This document shows positions 34,037 through 43,025 of a DNA stretch of 64,000 nt, piece by piece (the stretch's first letter is position 1; each line of letters starts with the position of its first letter). The translations under genes were made by a program, and so were the position numbers. Under the pieces are notes generated by a model. The model saw nothing but the letters and a program-made list of their open reading frames with translations. It did not search any database and was not told the origin of the DNA. The DNA comes from Chloroflexota bacterium (GTDB lineage Bacteria > Chloroflexota > Anaerolineae > Aggregatilineales > Phototrophicaceae), in assembly GCA_016223085.1 (NCBI GenBank), contig JACRPS010000006.1, positions 227,841-291,840 of the forward strand. Reading direction: 5' to 3'.

Positions 34037-35023
34037 TCACTCCTCGATGCGGATGCGCGGGTCAACGATGGCGAGCAGGATGTCCGACAGCAGCGTGCCG
34101 ATCACCGTGAAGAACGACAAAATCATGACGATGCTGCCCGCCAGATAGGTGTCCTGCCCGCGCAGGGCTTCGTACAGCAGCGGCCCGACGGTCGGCAGAT
34201 TGAGCACGATGGACACGATTACCTGGCCGGAAAACACCGACGGCAGCAGCCAGCCAATCGTGCTGATGAGGGGGTTAATCGCAATTCGCACCGGATAGCG
34301 GTACAGCAGCACCCGTTCTTTCAGCCCTTTGGCGCGCGCCGTGTCTACATAGGGTTTGCGGATTTCATCCAGCAGCGTGCCGCGCAGCACGCGGATAAGA
34401 CCCGCTGTGCCGGACAGGCTAATGATCAGAATCGGGATTGGCAGATGCGCCAGCATATCGCTGAATTTCGCCCAGCTCATCGGTTCACCGATGAATTCCG
34501 GCGAGTTCAGGCCACCGATGCTGAGGCCAAAGTACTTGTATCCAACAAACATCAAAATCAGCGCCAGCAGAAAGCTGGGCATGGACAGGCCGATAAAGCC
34601 TAAAAATGAGAACGTATAATCCAATGGCGAATACTGGTGCGTGGCGGAATAAATGCCGATGGGGATGGCAATCGCGTAAGTGACGATAATTGTCAGGACG
34701 GAAATACCAATGGTCGCCGGCAGCCGTTCCGCCAGCAGATCGGCCACCGGACGGCTGTAGGAGAACGAGAAACCGAAGTCCCCTTGCAGCAGGCCCGTCA
34801 CCCAGCGAAAGTATTGCTGCACCGGCGGCAGTTCCAGCCCGTACTGGATTTTCAGCCCTTCGATAATTTCTTCGTTGATCTGCGCGCCCTGCACTTTCAG
34901 CGCCGTGACGTAGGCCGACAGCCAGTCGCCCGGCGGAAGCTGGATGGTGATAAACGAGACGATGGACACCAGCACCAGCAGAATGGCGATAAAGACAAAG
35001 CGGCGAATAATGAAGTTCAGCAA
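34037..35023 (-). CDS. Opp/Dpp-type ABC transporter permease (DppB-like)
   Basis: A 328-residue permease. The start appears to be TTG at 35023, preceded by GGACGG; no ATG fits well. It has the DppB pattern: N-terminal helix (RRFVFIAILLVLVSIVSFI), about six helices, and the EAA-like loop RKPYVDTARAKGLKERVLLYR. Slightly long periplasmic loop after helix 1. First permease gene of the importer operon. Confidence 0.93.
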   Translation of the reverse strand: MLNFIIRRFVFIAILLVLVSIVSFITIQLPPGDWLSAYVTALKVQGAQINEEIIEGLKIQYGLELPPVQQYFRWVTGLLQGDFGFSFSYSRPVADLLAERLPATIGISVLTIIVTYAIAIPIGIYSATHQYSPLDYTFSFLGFIGLSMPSFLLALILMFVGYKYFGLSIGGLNSPEFIGEPMSWAKFSDMLAHLPIPILIISLSGTAGLIRVLRGTLLDEIRKPYVDTARAKGLKERVLLYRYPVRIAINPLISTIGWLLPSVFSGQVIVSIVLNLPTVGPLLYEALRGQDTYLAGSIVMILSFFTVIGTLLSDILLAIVDPRIRIEE

Positions 35024-35057
35024 TTTTTACCGTCCAGAAACAACCTGTTTTTCGGAT

Positions 35058-35093
35058 GGGTGACACCGCCTGTTTTGAAAAGCGGCGTCACCC
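35058..35093. terminator. Hairpin between binding-protein and permease genes
   Basis: Arms GGGTGACACCGC and GCGGCGTCACCC, one mismatch, 12-base loop containing TTTT. Together with the palindrome at 35123 it may attenuate transcription so that the binding protein is made in excess. Confidence 0.45.
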
Positions 35094-35122
35094 CAACCCT
35101 GTCATTTTACCGTACAGATTCG

Positions 35123-35151
35123 GTAAGGACATGGCACCGCCATGTCCCTAC
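35123..35151. repeat. Dispersed palindrome, copy 3
   Basis: Arms GTAAGGACATGGC and GCCATGTCCCTAC with a 3-base centre, one mismatch; lies in the operon gap between the binding protein and permease. Confidence 0.8.
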
Positions 35152-35164
35152 GGCGATTACGGAA

Positions 35165-37138
35165 CTACTGCGGCGTATCCCAGTAGAACTGGTAGTGCCG
35201 GTTAAACGTGCCGATGCCCACGTCCGCATTGTCGGTGTAGGTGTTGGTATCCACATTGTGCAGACCCTTGCGGTACATACCGGGCTTCGGCACCATGCCA
35301 ATCGTGCCGATGCGCCACAGACCTTCTTCCCAGATATCAAAGATTTCGGTGAGCGCGGCCCGCTGTTCTTCCACCGACATGATTGGCACGTTGCGGTACA
35401 GTTCGAACATCCGCTTGACGTTCTCCGGCGGTTCTTCACCTTCCGCGCCCCGGCTGGTGTACCAGGCGTTCCACTCCGGTGCCCACTGCCAGCCTTGCAG
35501 GTAACCGTTCACGCCAATGCTCACTGCTGATTCGGCTGCACCGTCCATAGCCCAGCCGGCGACCATGTATTCACCTGACGTAAACTGCTGGCCCATCAGG
35601 GTACGGTCGGTAGCGGTGACGATAGTACGAATGCCGACGGCGTCCCAGTATTCCTTGATGAGTTCGCTCATCTTTTCCGGGATAGCGTCGTTTACGTCGG
35701 AGATGATGAGCGAGAACGGCTGGCCGTCCGGGCGCAGGCGGAAGTTTTCACCGTCGCGCTCGGTCATGCCCATCTCGTCCAGCAGTTGGTTGGCGAGGTC
35801 AGGATTATACTCGATGTAGGCGTTGCCCCATTCTTCCTTGTAGAAGCTGGCCGAAGGGTGGATGGTCGCCTGGAACGGTGTGCCCTGGCCGAGTGCAACG
35901 ACGTCGTTAATCTCGTTGCGGTCAATGGCATACGAAAGCGCCTGGCGGAAACGCACATCGCGCAGGATTTCGGCCACCGCTTCATCACCCACGTACTGCT
36001 GGTTGACCGAGTAGGCGGCAATCGAAGTCCACAGGCTGGGGGCCATAAAGACTTCGTAATTGCCCTGTTCCGCGCCATCCACCAGCGCCGGGTAATCGGC
36101 CACCGAGGTTGACCAGTCCTGATAATCGTACTCGCCAGCGACCATCTTCAGCGCCAGCGTGCCGGCATCGTTGAAGATTGTAGCGACGACCGTATCAATG
36201 TACGGAAGCTGCTGCCCTGCCGTGTCCACCTTGTAGTAGTACGGGTTGCGTTCCAGCACCGTGCCTTCCGGCACCATTTCCTTCACGCGCCAGGGTCCCA
36301 TCGTCGGCACGTCTGGCCGTGACGCCCACCAGTAATAGCGCTTGGCGTTAAACAACTGCACCCAGGTTTCAAAGCCGGCGGCCTTGGCGTCTTCCTCAGC
36401 CTTGTCGTTGTACTTGATGTGGAACTGCTTCATGAAGTGTTCAGCTTCGAAGATGTCACCCTGGCAGCCGGTGAAGACCACGCTGGCGAGGTTTGGCAGA
36501 ATCGCATAATACGGCACGGCAAAGGTGAAGCGCACCGTATACTGATCTACCTTTTCGACCTGCATCGGCTCGCCGCCCGGCGAGAAGCGCGACGGCACAT
36601 TGGGAGTGATGTCCGTATTCAGGATGATGTCGTTCCAGAAGAACATGATGTCGTCGGCATCAAACGGGTCGCCGTCACTCCAGCGGTGGCCTTCACGCAG
36701 GAAGATGGTGAAGCTCGTGCCGTCCTCGTTAAACTCCCAGCCCTTGGCGATGTTGGGCACAATCGTCGCGCCATCCCGCGCCAGGCTGAACAGCGACTCG
36801 AACGTGGTGAAATTCGAGGCTGGGTAGCCGATACCGGCAGACACCTGGCCCAGTGTCAGACGGCCACCATACTTACCGACCGATTCAAACGGGTTGTCCA
36901 CCAGCGGCTCTTTTGGCAGCCGTTCGGCCACCGGCGGCAGTGTCCCCGCGCTGACCTGTTCGGCCAGCATCGGCGCTTCGCTGAAAGCAGGCAGTGTCTG
37001 GCCGCTGTCGGCCTCGTAATCGGCAACCGTTGCCCAGCCCCACAGCGGCTTTTCGCCGTCCTGCCCCATGACGGTGACGACGCCGGACAGCAGCGTCAGC
37101 ACCAGCAACAATACGACCGATCTAAAAAGCCCCTTCAC
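35165..37138 (-). CDS. ABC transporter extracellular solute-binding protein (Opp/SBP family 5)
   Basis: GTG at 37138 is chosen because AAGGAGG lies 7 bases upstream. The 657-residue product has a signal peptide (about 1-24, then MGQDGEKP) and the family 5 binding-protein fold with GWEFNEDGTSFTIFLREGHRWSDGDPFDADDI, shortened here as WSDGDPF, and FRQALSYAIDRNEI. Family 5 proteins bind peptides or oligosaccharides. It leads the importer operon, and the enzymes around it suggest a sugar ligand. No lipobox Cys is seen. Confidence 0.92.
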   Translation of the reverse strand: MKGLFRSVVLLLVLTLLSGVVTVMGQDGEKPLWGWATVADYEADSGQTLPAFSEAPMLAEQVSAGTLPPVAERLPKEPLVDNPFESVGKYGGRLTLGQVSAGIGYPASNFTTFESLFSLARDGATIVPNIAKGWEFNEDGTSFTIFLREGHRWSDGDPFDADDIMFFWNDIILNTDITPNVPSRFSPGGEPMQVEKVDQYTVRFTFAVPYYAILPNLASVVFTGCQGDIFEAEHFMKQFHIKYNDKAEEDAKAAGFETWVQLFNAKRYYWWASRPDVPTMGPWRVKEMVPEGTVLERNPYYYKVDTAGQQLPYIDTVVATIFNDAGTLALKMVAGEYDYQDWSTSVADYPALVDGAEQGNYEVFMAPSLWTSIAAYSVNQQYVGDEAVAEILRDVRFRQALSYAIDRNEINDVVALGQGTPFQATIHPSASFYKEEWGNAYIEYNPDLANQLLDEMGMTERDGENFRLRPDGQPFSLIISDVNDAIPEKMSELIKEYWDAVGIRTIVTATDRTLMGQQFTSGEYMVAGWAMDGAAESAVSIGVNGYLQGWQWAPEWNAWYTSRGAEGEEPPENVKRMFELYRNVPIMSVEEQRAALTEIFDIWEEGLWRIGTIGMVPKPGMYRKGLHNVDTNTYTDNADVGIGTFNRHYQFYWDTPQ

Positions 37139-37228
37139 TGTTTTTCCTCCTTCAAATAACAAATTTCTCAGGCCTGCGCCTGGCACAGCCGGATTCTTTT
37201 CCGAGTGTTCGATTCTCATTTTATGTTA

Positions 37229-37267
37229 AGCAAATGAGCATCATAAGGCCGCTGCTGCTCATTTGCT
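37229..37267. promoter_or_regulatory. Large inverted repeat in the divergent promoter of importer and hydrolase
   Basis: Perfect 12-base arms AGCAAATGAGCA and TGCTCATTTGCT around a 15-base spacer, between the binding-protein gene (minus) and the phosphotriesterase-like gene (plus). Shares the TGAGCA core with sites around the DeoR gene. Confidence 0.6.
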
Positions 37268-37272
37268 CACTC

Positions 37273-37302
37273 GTAGGAACACGGCGGCACCATGTCCTTC
37301 AG
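37273..37302. repeat. Dispersed palindrome, degenerate copy
   Basis: GTAGGAACACGGCG followed by a decayed right arm CCATGTCCTTC. Confidence 0.5.
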
Positions 37303-37381
37303 ACGCAATGCCGGTTGATAAATGAGCAATACGCCGCTTGCGCTGCCCATTCCAGCCGTCTACCATCAGTCAATAAAAACG

Positions 37382-37390
37382 TTGAGCAAA
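37382..37390 (+). promoter_or_regulatory. TTGAGCAAA motif before the hydrolase gene
   Basis: Identical 9-base motif to 42961-42969 before the DeoR gene; 5 bases before the ATG at 37396. A second, partial copy (TGAGCAA) is at 37323. Candidate DeoR half-site. Confidence 0.4.
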
Positions 37391-37395
37391 CCATC

Positions 37396-38349
37396 ATGAT
37401 TGAAACCACCTTAGGCCCACTCCCTGCCGAGCAACTTGGCTGGATTAACGCGCACGATCACGTCATTATGGACGGCGGGTATACGGTCGTGAAAACGCCA
37501 GACTTTAAGTTGGACAGCGTGGAGAAAGCCGTTGAGGAACTCACCTGCTGGAAAAACGCTGGCGGCGGCGCGATTGTGGACGCGCAGCCGTTTGGCTGTG
37601 GGCGTAACGTACTGAAGCTGATTCAGGTCAGCGAAGCGACCGGCCTGCCGATCATCGTGCCGACCGGCTTCCAATCAAAAGAGTTTTATCTGCCCGACCA
37701 CTGGCAGTACAAGTATGACGAGGACACCATCGCCGAACTGCTGTACGCCGAATGTGCCGATGGCGTGGACGCGAACGGCTACGAAAGTCCGGTGGTCAAC
37801 CGCAGCCGCGTGAAAGCCGGGTTTATCAAAGTGGCAGGCGATTATCAGTTTGTCAGCCCGCACACCAAAAAGCAGATTCGCGCCATCGCGCAGGTGCAGC
37901 AGCGCATCGCCATGCCGGTACTCGTCCATACCGAAACCGGGACGGCGGCGGACGAACTGCTGGACGAATTCGAGCGCGCGGGCATCCCCCTCGACCGCGT
38001 GATGCTGTGCCACATGGATCGCAACTACGATTTTTACGTCCACCGGCGGCTGGCGCAGCGCGGCGCGTTTTTGCAGTACGACACGCCCAGCCGCATCAAG
38101 TATCAGCCGGAACGCTTCGTGGTGGAACTGATGCGGGACATGTTCGACGCCGGGCTGGGCCATCGGATTCTGCTGGGTGGCGATATGGCGCGGCGCTCGT
38201 ACTGGAAGGCCTACGGCGGCGGGCCGGGCTTTGACTATCTGCTGGTGAAGTTCACGCCCCGGCTGCGGGCGGAAGGTTTTACCGACGCTGAACTGGAGCA
38301 AATCTGGCACACCAACCCCGCCTGCTGGCTGACGCTGGGACAAATGTAA
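37396..38349 (+). CDS. Phosphotriesterase-family (amidohydrolase) metal-dependent hydrolase
   Basis: Start ATG 37396, where similarity to the family begins; no clear ribosome site. The 317-residue TIM-barrel protein has the binuclear metal ligands of the family: His20-x-His22 (AHDH), Lys145 (carbamylated bridging lysine, in GFIKVAG), His178 (HTETGT), His206 (CHMDRN) and Asp263 (GGDMAR). Bacterial homologues often are lactonases acting on sugar lactones or phospho-lactones. In this sugar cluster a sugar lactonase is likely. It is divergent from the importer operon. Confidence 0.88.
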   Translation: MIETTLGPLPAEQLGWINAHDHVIMDGGYTVVKTPDFKLDSVEKAVEELTCWKNAGGGAIVDAQPFGCGRNVLKLIQVSEATGLPIIVPTGFQSKEFYLPDHWQYKYDEDTIAELLYAECADGVDANGYESPVVNRSRVKAGFIKVAGDYQFVSPHTKKQIRAIAQVQQRIAMPVLVHTETGTAADELLDEFERAGIPLDRVMLCHMDRNYDFYVHRRLAQRGAFLQYDTPSRIKYQPERFVVELMRDMFDAGLGHRILLGGDMARRSYWKAYGGGPGFDYLLVKFTPRLRAEGFTDAELEQIWHTNPACWLTLGQM

Positions 38350-38358
38350 TCAGAGCGC

Positions 38359-38386
38359 GTAGGGACACGGCATGCCGTGTCCCTAC
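38359..38386. repeat. Dispersed GTAGGGAC palindrome, perfect copy
   Basis: A perfect 28-base palindrome, half-site GTAGGGACACGGCA, between the convergent hydrolase and SDR genes where it can serve as terminator for both. Confidence 0.9.
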
Positions 38387-38403
38387 AATGATCGTATACG
38401 GGT

Positions 38404-39180
38404 TTACTGCGCCAGCCAGCCGCCATCCACCGGCAGCACCACGCCGGTGATAAACCGCGCTTCGTCGGAAGCCAGGAACGCCGCCGCAGCGGCAATATCC
38501 TCTGGCTGTCCAAGCGCGCCGGTGAGGGGCTGCAAGCCGGGGATTAGCGCCACAATGCGTTCGTTTTGCTGCGCGCGCTGGCTCATGGCGGTGTCTATCA
38601 GCCCCGGCGCAAGCACGTTGACGCGGATGTGATAGGGTGCGTAATACACGGCCATCGCCCGCGACAGGCTGATGATCGCGCCTTTACTGGCGGCATAGGC
38701 GTGGGTCGCAAACTCGGCGTGACCGGCCAGACCCAGTACGGATGACAGGTTGATAATCACGCCGCTGCGCTGCTGCATCATGGTTTCCAGCGCGAATTTA
38801 CAGACCAAAAAGGCGCTGGTCAGGTTCAGTTGCAGGGTGTTCAGCCAGCCGTCGGGCGTACATTCGTGCGCCGGGCCGTCGCCAAATTTGCGCCCGCTGC
38901 CGCCGGCGACGTTCAACACGCCGTCTATCCGGTCAAAATCCTGCTGAACCTGCAACACGCTGGCAGCCACTGCGCCGGCGTCGGTTACGTCCACCACGTA
39001 AGGACGCACCTGCCCGCCTGCCGTCTGTATCTGCTGTACCGTCGCGGCGAGCGTTTCGGCGTTAATGTCAAAGGCGGCGACCTGCGCGCCTTCCACCGCA
39101 AACCTGATCGCCGACGCGCGACCAATGCCGCTGCCGGCACCGGTGACGATCATCACTTTGTTGGTCAGCCGTTGTGTCAC
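38404..39180 (-). CDS. Short-chain dehydrogenase/reductase
   Basis: Starts with GTG at 39180, overlapping the FAD-oxidoreductase stop by 4 bases. A 258-residue classical SDR with the cofactor motif TGAGSGIGRA, the NVAGG structural motif, catalytic Ser in NLSSVLG and YAASK, and the C-terminal LPVDGGW. Probably oxidises a sugar or polyol with NAD(P). Its coupling to the FAD oxidoreductase suggests successive steps. Confidence 0.93.
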   Translation of the reverse strand: MTQRLTNKVMIVTGAGSGIGRASAIRFAVEGAQVAAFDINAETLAATVQQIQTAGGQVRPYVVDVTDAGAVAASVLQVQQDFDRIDGVLNVAGGSGRKFGDGPAHECTPDGWLNTLQLNLTSAFLVCKFALETMMQQRSGVIINLSSVLGLAGHAEFATHAYAASKGAIISLSRAMAVYYAPYHIRVNVLAPGLIDTAMSQRAQQNERIVALIPGLQPLTGALGQPEDIAAAAAFLASDEARFITGVVLPVDGGWLAQ

Positions 39181-40508
39181 TTCAACACCAGCGGCTTCCC
39201 CGCCTGGATTTCGCCAAACTTCGCGCCCATCTGCACCAGCCGTTCCTGTAATGGCGGCACGCCTAATTCGTGCGGTAGCGTATCACACTGCACGCTGAGT
39301 GCCGCGGCTGTGCCTGCCGCCTGGCCCATCGCCATCGTCTGCGCCATGGACCGGCACGAAGCGTGCGCGTCGTGCGTGGCGCAGAAGCAGCGCCCGGCGA
39401 CCAGCAGACTGTCCACCTGCTGCGGCAGCAGCGTGCGGTAGGGGATGTCGTAGGTCATGCCGTCGGGCAGGTAGACCCAGGTCGTATCCGCGCCGGCGTG
39501 ATGATCTTCAATCGGCGCGCCGCACGCCCCGACCGCGTCCTCGAACTTACGCGCGCTCAGGCAGTCATCCCGGGTCAGCCGGTAGCGCCCGTAAACGCGG
39601 CGCGTCTCGCGCACGCCAATCGGCGCGGACAGCCACGACAGTTCGGCCTTCTCAAAACCGGGCACGTAGTCTTTCAGGAAGCGGGCATACTCCAGCGCCT
39701 GCCGCCGCCCTTCGATTTCCGCGCCGGTCAGCGCCACCGGGTCGGTCGCGTCCACGTCGGCTACGCGCGTCATGATCGTATGAATCACCCCTGCCTGCGT
39801 GGTGATGTGCCAGCTTCCTTCCTTGCGCGGCAGGTTGTAACGCCCGGTCGCGGTTGCTTCTTCCATCTTCTCCCACATCGCTTTTTTGCCGAAGGATTTG
39901 GCGCGGTCAATGTCCACGTTTATCATGCGGAACGTCGTCGTCAGCGTTTGCGCCGGGTCAATGTCGCCGGCCCGTTCATACGGCGCGCCGGCGCGGGCGC
40001 ATACGTCGGCGTCGCCAGTGCAGTCCACCACGACCGGCGCGGCCAGTCGCATCAGCCCACGTTTGCCGTCCACGATCACGCCCGTGATGCGGCTGCCATC
40101 CATCGTCACATCGGTGCAAAAGCTGTGGAACAGCAGCGTTACACCGGCTTCCAACGCCAGCGTTTCCCACACCACGCGCAAAATCATCGGGTCATAGGTG
40201 ACACCTGTGCCCGCGCTATACGTATTCGGGCGCTCGAAGGCCGCGCCGTAGCTTTTTAAGCGACTCACGACATCATCCGGGATGCCGCCGACAACTTTAT
40301 AGGCCACGCTGCCCGGCGTGTAGAAGCCGTAGAAGGTATCGAGCACCTGCGTGCTGGTGCCGCCCAGAAAGCCGAACCGTTCGACCAGCACCGTTTTCGC
40401 GCCCGCGCGCGCCGCCGTAATTGCCGCCGTCGCCCCTGCCGACCCCGACCCGACCACGATCACATCTGCTTCCAACAGCAGGGGAATCGTCTTTGAATAG
40501 ATTTCCAT
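39177..40508 (-). CDS. FAD-dependent oxidoreductase
   Basis: A 443-residue flavoprotein with N-terminal Rossmann motif VVGSGSAGATAAI (about 16-28), VERFGFLGGTSTQ, an internal VVVDCTGDADVCARAG and RCFCATHDAHASCR with several Cys near the end. This belongs to the group often annotated as FAD-dependent oxidoreductases in carbohydrate clusters of Chloroflexota and Planctomycetota. The electron donor is not evident. Same operon as the SDR. Confidence 0.88.
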   Translation of the reverse strand: MEIYSKTIPLLLEADVIVVGSGSAGATAAITAARAGAKTVLVERFGFLGGTSTQVLDTFYGFYTPGSVAYKVVGGIPDDVVSRLKSYGAAFERPNTYSAGTGVTYDPMILRVVWETLALEAGVTLLFHSFCTDVTMDGSRITGVIVDGKRGLMRLAAPVVVDCTGDADVCARAGAPYERAGDIDPAQTLTTTFRMINVDIDRAKSFGKKAMWEKMEEATATGRYNLPRKEGSWHITTQAGVIHTIMTRVADVDATDPVALTGAEIEGRRQALEYARFLKDYVPGFEKAELSWLSAPIGVRETRRVYGRYRLTRDDCLSARKFEDAVGACGAPIEDHHAGADTTWVYLPDGMTYDIPYRTLLPQQVDSLLVAGRCFCATHDAHASCRSMAQTMAMGQAAGTAAALSVQCDTLPHELGVPPLQERLVQMGAKFGEIQAGKPLVLK

Positions 40509-40566
40509 CCGAAACCGCCTTTACCGTTCCTGATACAGCATGTTTAATACAGTTGACCCCTCCCCT

Positions 40567-40594
40567 AGCCCCTCCCCGAATTCGGGGAGGGGCT
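40567..40594. repeat. Perfect palindrome, CCCCTCCCCGAA type
   Basis: A perfect 28-base palindrome, half-site AGCCCCTCCCCGAA, upstream of the FAD gene. Different in sequence from the GTAGGGAC family. Confidence 0.85.
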
Positions 40595-40610
40595 GTACCC
40601 GGCATTGGCT

Positions 40611-40642
40611 CCCCTCTCCCTTAAATTCGGGGGAGAGAGGGT
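40611..40642. repeat. CCCCTCTCCC inverted repeat
   Basis: Arms CCCCTCTCCC and GGGGAGAGAGGG (imperfect) with an A/T-rich loop; lies next to the preceding palindrome. Confidence 0.6.
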
Positions 40643-40670
40643 GGGAGGTGTTACGTTGAAATTGATATAC

Positions 40671-40699
40671 ATGGGGCCGGTTTAGAAACCCGCCCCTAC
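40671..40699. repeat. Dispersed palindrome, degenerate GGGGC subtype
   Basis: Arms GGGGCCGGTTT and AAACCCGCCCC with mismatches, just after the stop of the protein at 40715. Confidence 0.5.
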
Positions 40700-40714
40700 A
40701 TTGATTTTGGCAAA

Positions 40715-42895
40715 TTACCCGCCCGCCATCTGCCGGTACAGGTCAGCATCGAAGTCCTGCAATTCGAGGATGCCCTGCAGGTTGCTGCACGTCACCCAGG
40801 GCAGCCAGCCGCGATGCATCCCCTTCCCGCGTGAGGGCGCTATGCCCCAGTGTTCCTGCTGGAAACCGTACTGTGGCAGATCATACGGATGATCGGGCAG
40901 GCACGTCATGATTTTGGTGTTGTGCAGCAGGATGCGGGCGACATGCGCGTAGTGTTCGTCGCGGGTGTAGGCATACAGTTTGGCGTATGAGGCTACGTCG
41001 AACGCCATGTAATCGTCCACCAGCGAGTGACCGGTAGCGATGAGCTGCAAACCGATGGTCGGTACGCCTTTTTTCCAGTGCAGCTCGGCGTTGTCGGCAT
41101 CGTCCGGCATGGGCACGTTCCAGCAGTAAATCCAGGTTTCGGCGAAATCGGCGGCCTGCCGCGCGCGTTCCAGCCACAGGGTATCCCGCGTCTGTTCGTA
41201 CAACGCCATATAGGCTTCCAGCGACAGCGTGCCGGCCTCCTTATCAATCACGTCCGGGTTGTCAATTGTGCCGCCGACAAAGCACCACTGCTGATGCCCG
41301 TCGCCCCAGCAGAAGTTGCCCGCCCGCAGCGCCGCGTCCAGATACTTCTGCTCGCCTGTAACCTGATACGTCAGGACCCACAGCGCGATGGCGTTATAGG
41401 TCGAGCGCGGCGAGTCCTTGTACACCTTACCCGTTTTGGCTTCATAAATGCGCGGCACGCCGCCATCCGGCTGCTGGTGCGCCAGCAGGAAATCGGCAAT
41501 TTGCAGCCCCCATTCGCGCCAGCGTGGATGCTCGCGCCCTTCCCGCTGTTCAAAGCGCCACGCCCGCAGCGCGAACTTGCCGCCTTCACTCAGCGACCGC
41601 AGGTACAGCGTATCCGCGCCGCCCTCAACGAACTTGCTGGTATGCAGCGCGCCGGTCATCAGGTTAAACCCTTCAGCCTGCGGTGGATTCATCGGGATCG
41701 AAGCGTAGGAGTCCAGCACCGCCGCGCCGCGTTCGTAAAACTGCTGGCGTTTGTCGTCCGGGGTATCGGGGCGCGCGGCTTCGCGCAGCAGGTGATAACC
41801 AACATCTGGCCCGCGCCCGACAAAACCAATCGTACTGATGTGCGAGAACAGGTATTGAATCAGCCCGCGCGCCGTCGGTGTGGCTTCCACCCAGATGTAC
41901 GGCCCGGTCATGCCGTTGCTGGCGCGGTGCGTCAGATCGTACAAAAGCTGCGCCGACGAGCGCCGCACCATCTCCAAATCCTGCACGCATACTTGCGGCT
42001 GGTGGACGTTCCACGCCCAGCGCCACGTTTCGCGGCAGTAGTCGGCAAAGCTGGCCGTGCTGCCCAGCCGGATGATGAGCTGATACTGCTGCGTTTCGCC
42101 GTCCTGAATCGGATGGTAGGCACGCCGCCAGTGGCGAAGCTGCCCGAAGGGAAACTCGCGCCCGCGATAAGTGATTTCGCCCTCCGTGCCGGGGAACCAG
42201 TAGCCGATGCTCAAAGCCTGATCGCGTTCCACACAACCCAGCGCGCCAAAGCGCAGCCGCGTATCCACCCGCGTGATCGGCTGCAAAATGTCGCCTTCTT
42301 CGGCCACGGTGCGCGCGTCCGGCGCCGGGTTGAGCAGGCTGACGGTCGAGCCACCGTTGAAATGCAGGCCAAACATGGGCGCCGGCAGCCGGTCTTCGCG
42401 GATAATCACGTGCCGCACGCCATCGGCATAGTTTTCGCGGCTGCCAATGGCGCGCGGATTGATCCGTCCCTCGCGCCCGTAGATCATGCCCGGCGCGAAG
42501 GCGTCCACGTCCAGCCACGTCAGTGGTCGTTCGATATCCAGCAGAATCGCCGTCAGAAAGCCACCCTCGGCCTGCCCTTCGATTCTGACCGAACGGGTCA
42601 GGCACAGTTGGCTGTCGGCCAACTGCCATTGGTCGCTGACGGTACAGCGCGCTTCCGGTGACAGCGATACCGACGCGCTGGCCGTCACGGTATCGCCGGC
42701 GGCCTCCACCGCGTCATAAGCTGCCGCCCAGTGGGTGATGTCGTCTTCGCTGCGGTAATGCTGCACCATTACCGGCTTTGCCTGCCGCAGCGTTGCGCCG
42801 CGCGGCTGGACGATCTCGATGCCCCAACCGTCATGGTGGAAAAAGCGAACGGCAGCGCCCGATTCCAGGCGGCCCAGCGAAAAATCCTGTGTCAT
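40715..42895 (-). CDS. Six-hairpin (alpha/alpha barrel) glycosidase-like protein
   Basis: ATG at 42895 with GAGG 7 bases upstream. The 726-residue cytoplasmic protein has an N-terminal beta-rich half (about 1-290) and a C-terminal half with alpha-hairpin repeats (SPRSTYNAIALWVLTYQVTG, KYLDAALRAGNFCW, LWLERARQAADFAETW), as in GH88/GH105/GH127-type barrels. No catalytic residues are assigned with confidence. No signal peptide, so the substrate is imported. Lies beside the DeoR gene in a sugar cluster; a glycoside hydrolase or lyase on the imported oligosaccharide is likely. Confidence 0.7.
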   Translation of the reverse strand: MTQDFSLGRLESGAAVRFFHHDGWGIEIVQPRGATLRQAKPVMVQHYRSEDDITHWAAAYDAVEAAGDTVTASASVSLSPEARCTVSDQWQLADSQLCLTRSVRIEGQAEGGFLTAILLDIERPLTWLDVDAFAPGMIYGREGRINPRAIGSRENYADGVRHVIIREDRLPAPMFGLHFNGGSTVSLLNPAPDARTVAEEGDILQPITRVDTRLRFGALGCVERDQALSIGYWFPGTEGEITYRGREFPFGQLRHWRRAYHPIQDGETQQYQLIIRLGSTASFADYCRETWRWAWNVHQPQVCVQDLEMVRRSSAQLLYDLTHRASNGMTGPYIWVEATPTARGLIQYLFSHISTIGFVGRGPDVGYHLLREAARPDTPDDKRQQFYERGAAVLDSYASIPMNPPQAEGFNLMTGALHTSKFVEGGADTLYLRSLSEGGKFALRAWRFEQREGREHPRWREWGLQIADFLLAHQQPDGGVPRIYEAKTGKVYKDSPRSTYNAIALWVLTYQVTGEQKYLDAALRAGNFCWGDGHQQWCFVGGTIDNPDVIDKEAGTLSLEAYMALYEQTRDTLWLERARQAADFAETWIYCWNVPMPDDADNAELHWKKGVPTIGLQLIATGHSLVDDYMAFDVASYAKLYAYTRDEHYAHVARILLHNTKIMTCLPDHPYDLPQYGFQQEHWGIAPSRGKGMHRGWLPWVTCSNLQGILELQDFDADLYRQMAGG

Positions 42896-42955
42896 TTTCA
42901 AACCTCAATGCTGCTAGCCAGAATCTTTGGTCAAATTTTAATCCATGTTAGAGTG

Positions 42956-42969
42956 TATAATTGAGCAAA
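42956..42969 (+). promoter_or_regulatory. -10 hexamer and candidate DeoR site
   Basis: TATAAT at 42956-42961 runs straight into TTGAGCAAA (42961-42969), the same 9-mer seen before the hydrolase gene. No good -35 found. Placement suits autoregulation of the DeoR gene. Confidence 0.4.
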
Positions 42970-43025
42970 ACAATCAGGCGGCTGCCCATCTGCCGCGCTG
43001 ATGTTCAATCAGGGAGGCCACGCTC

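Noticed and set aside
41027..42661. Long plus-strand frame (544 codons)
   Set aside because: Antisense to the six-hairpin protein; a product of high G+C codon bias with Arg/Ala/Pro-rich sequence and no recognisable domain.
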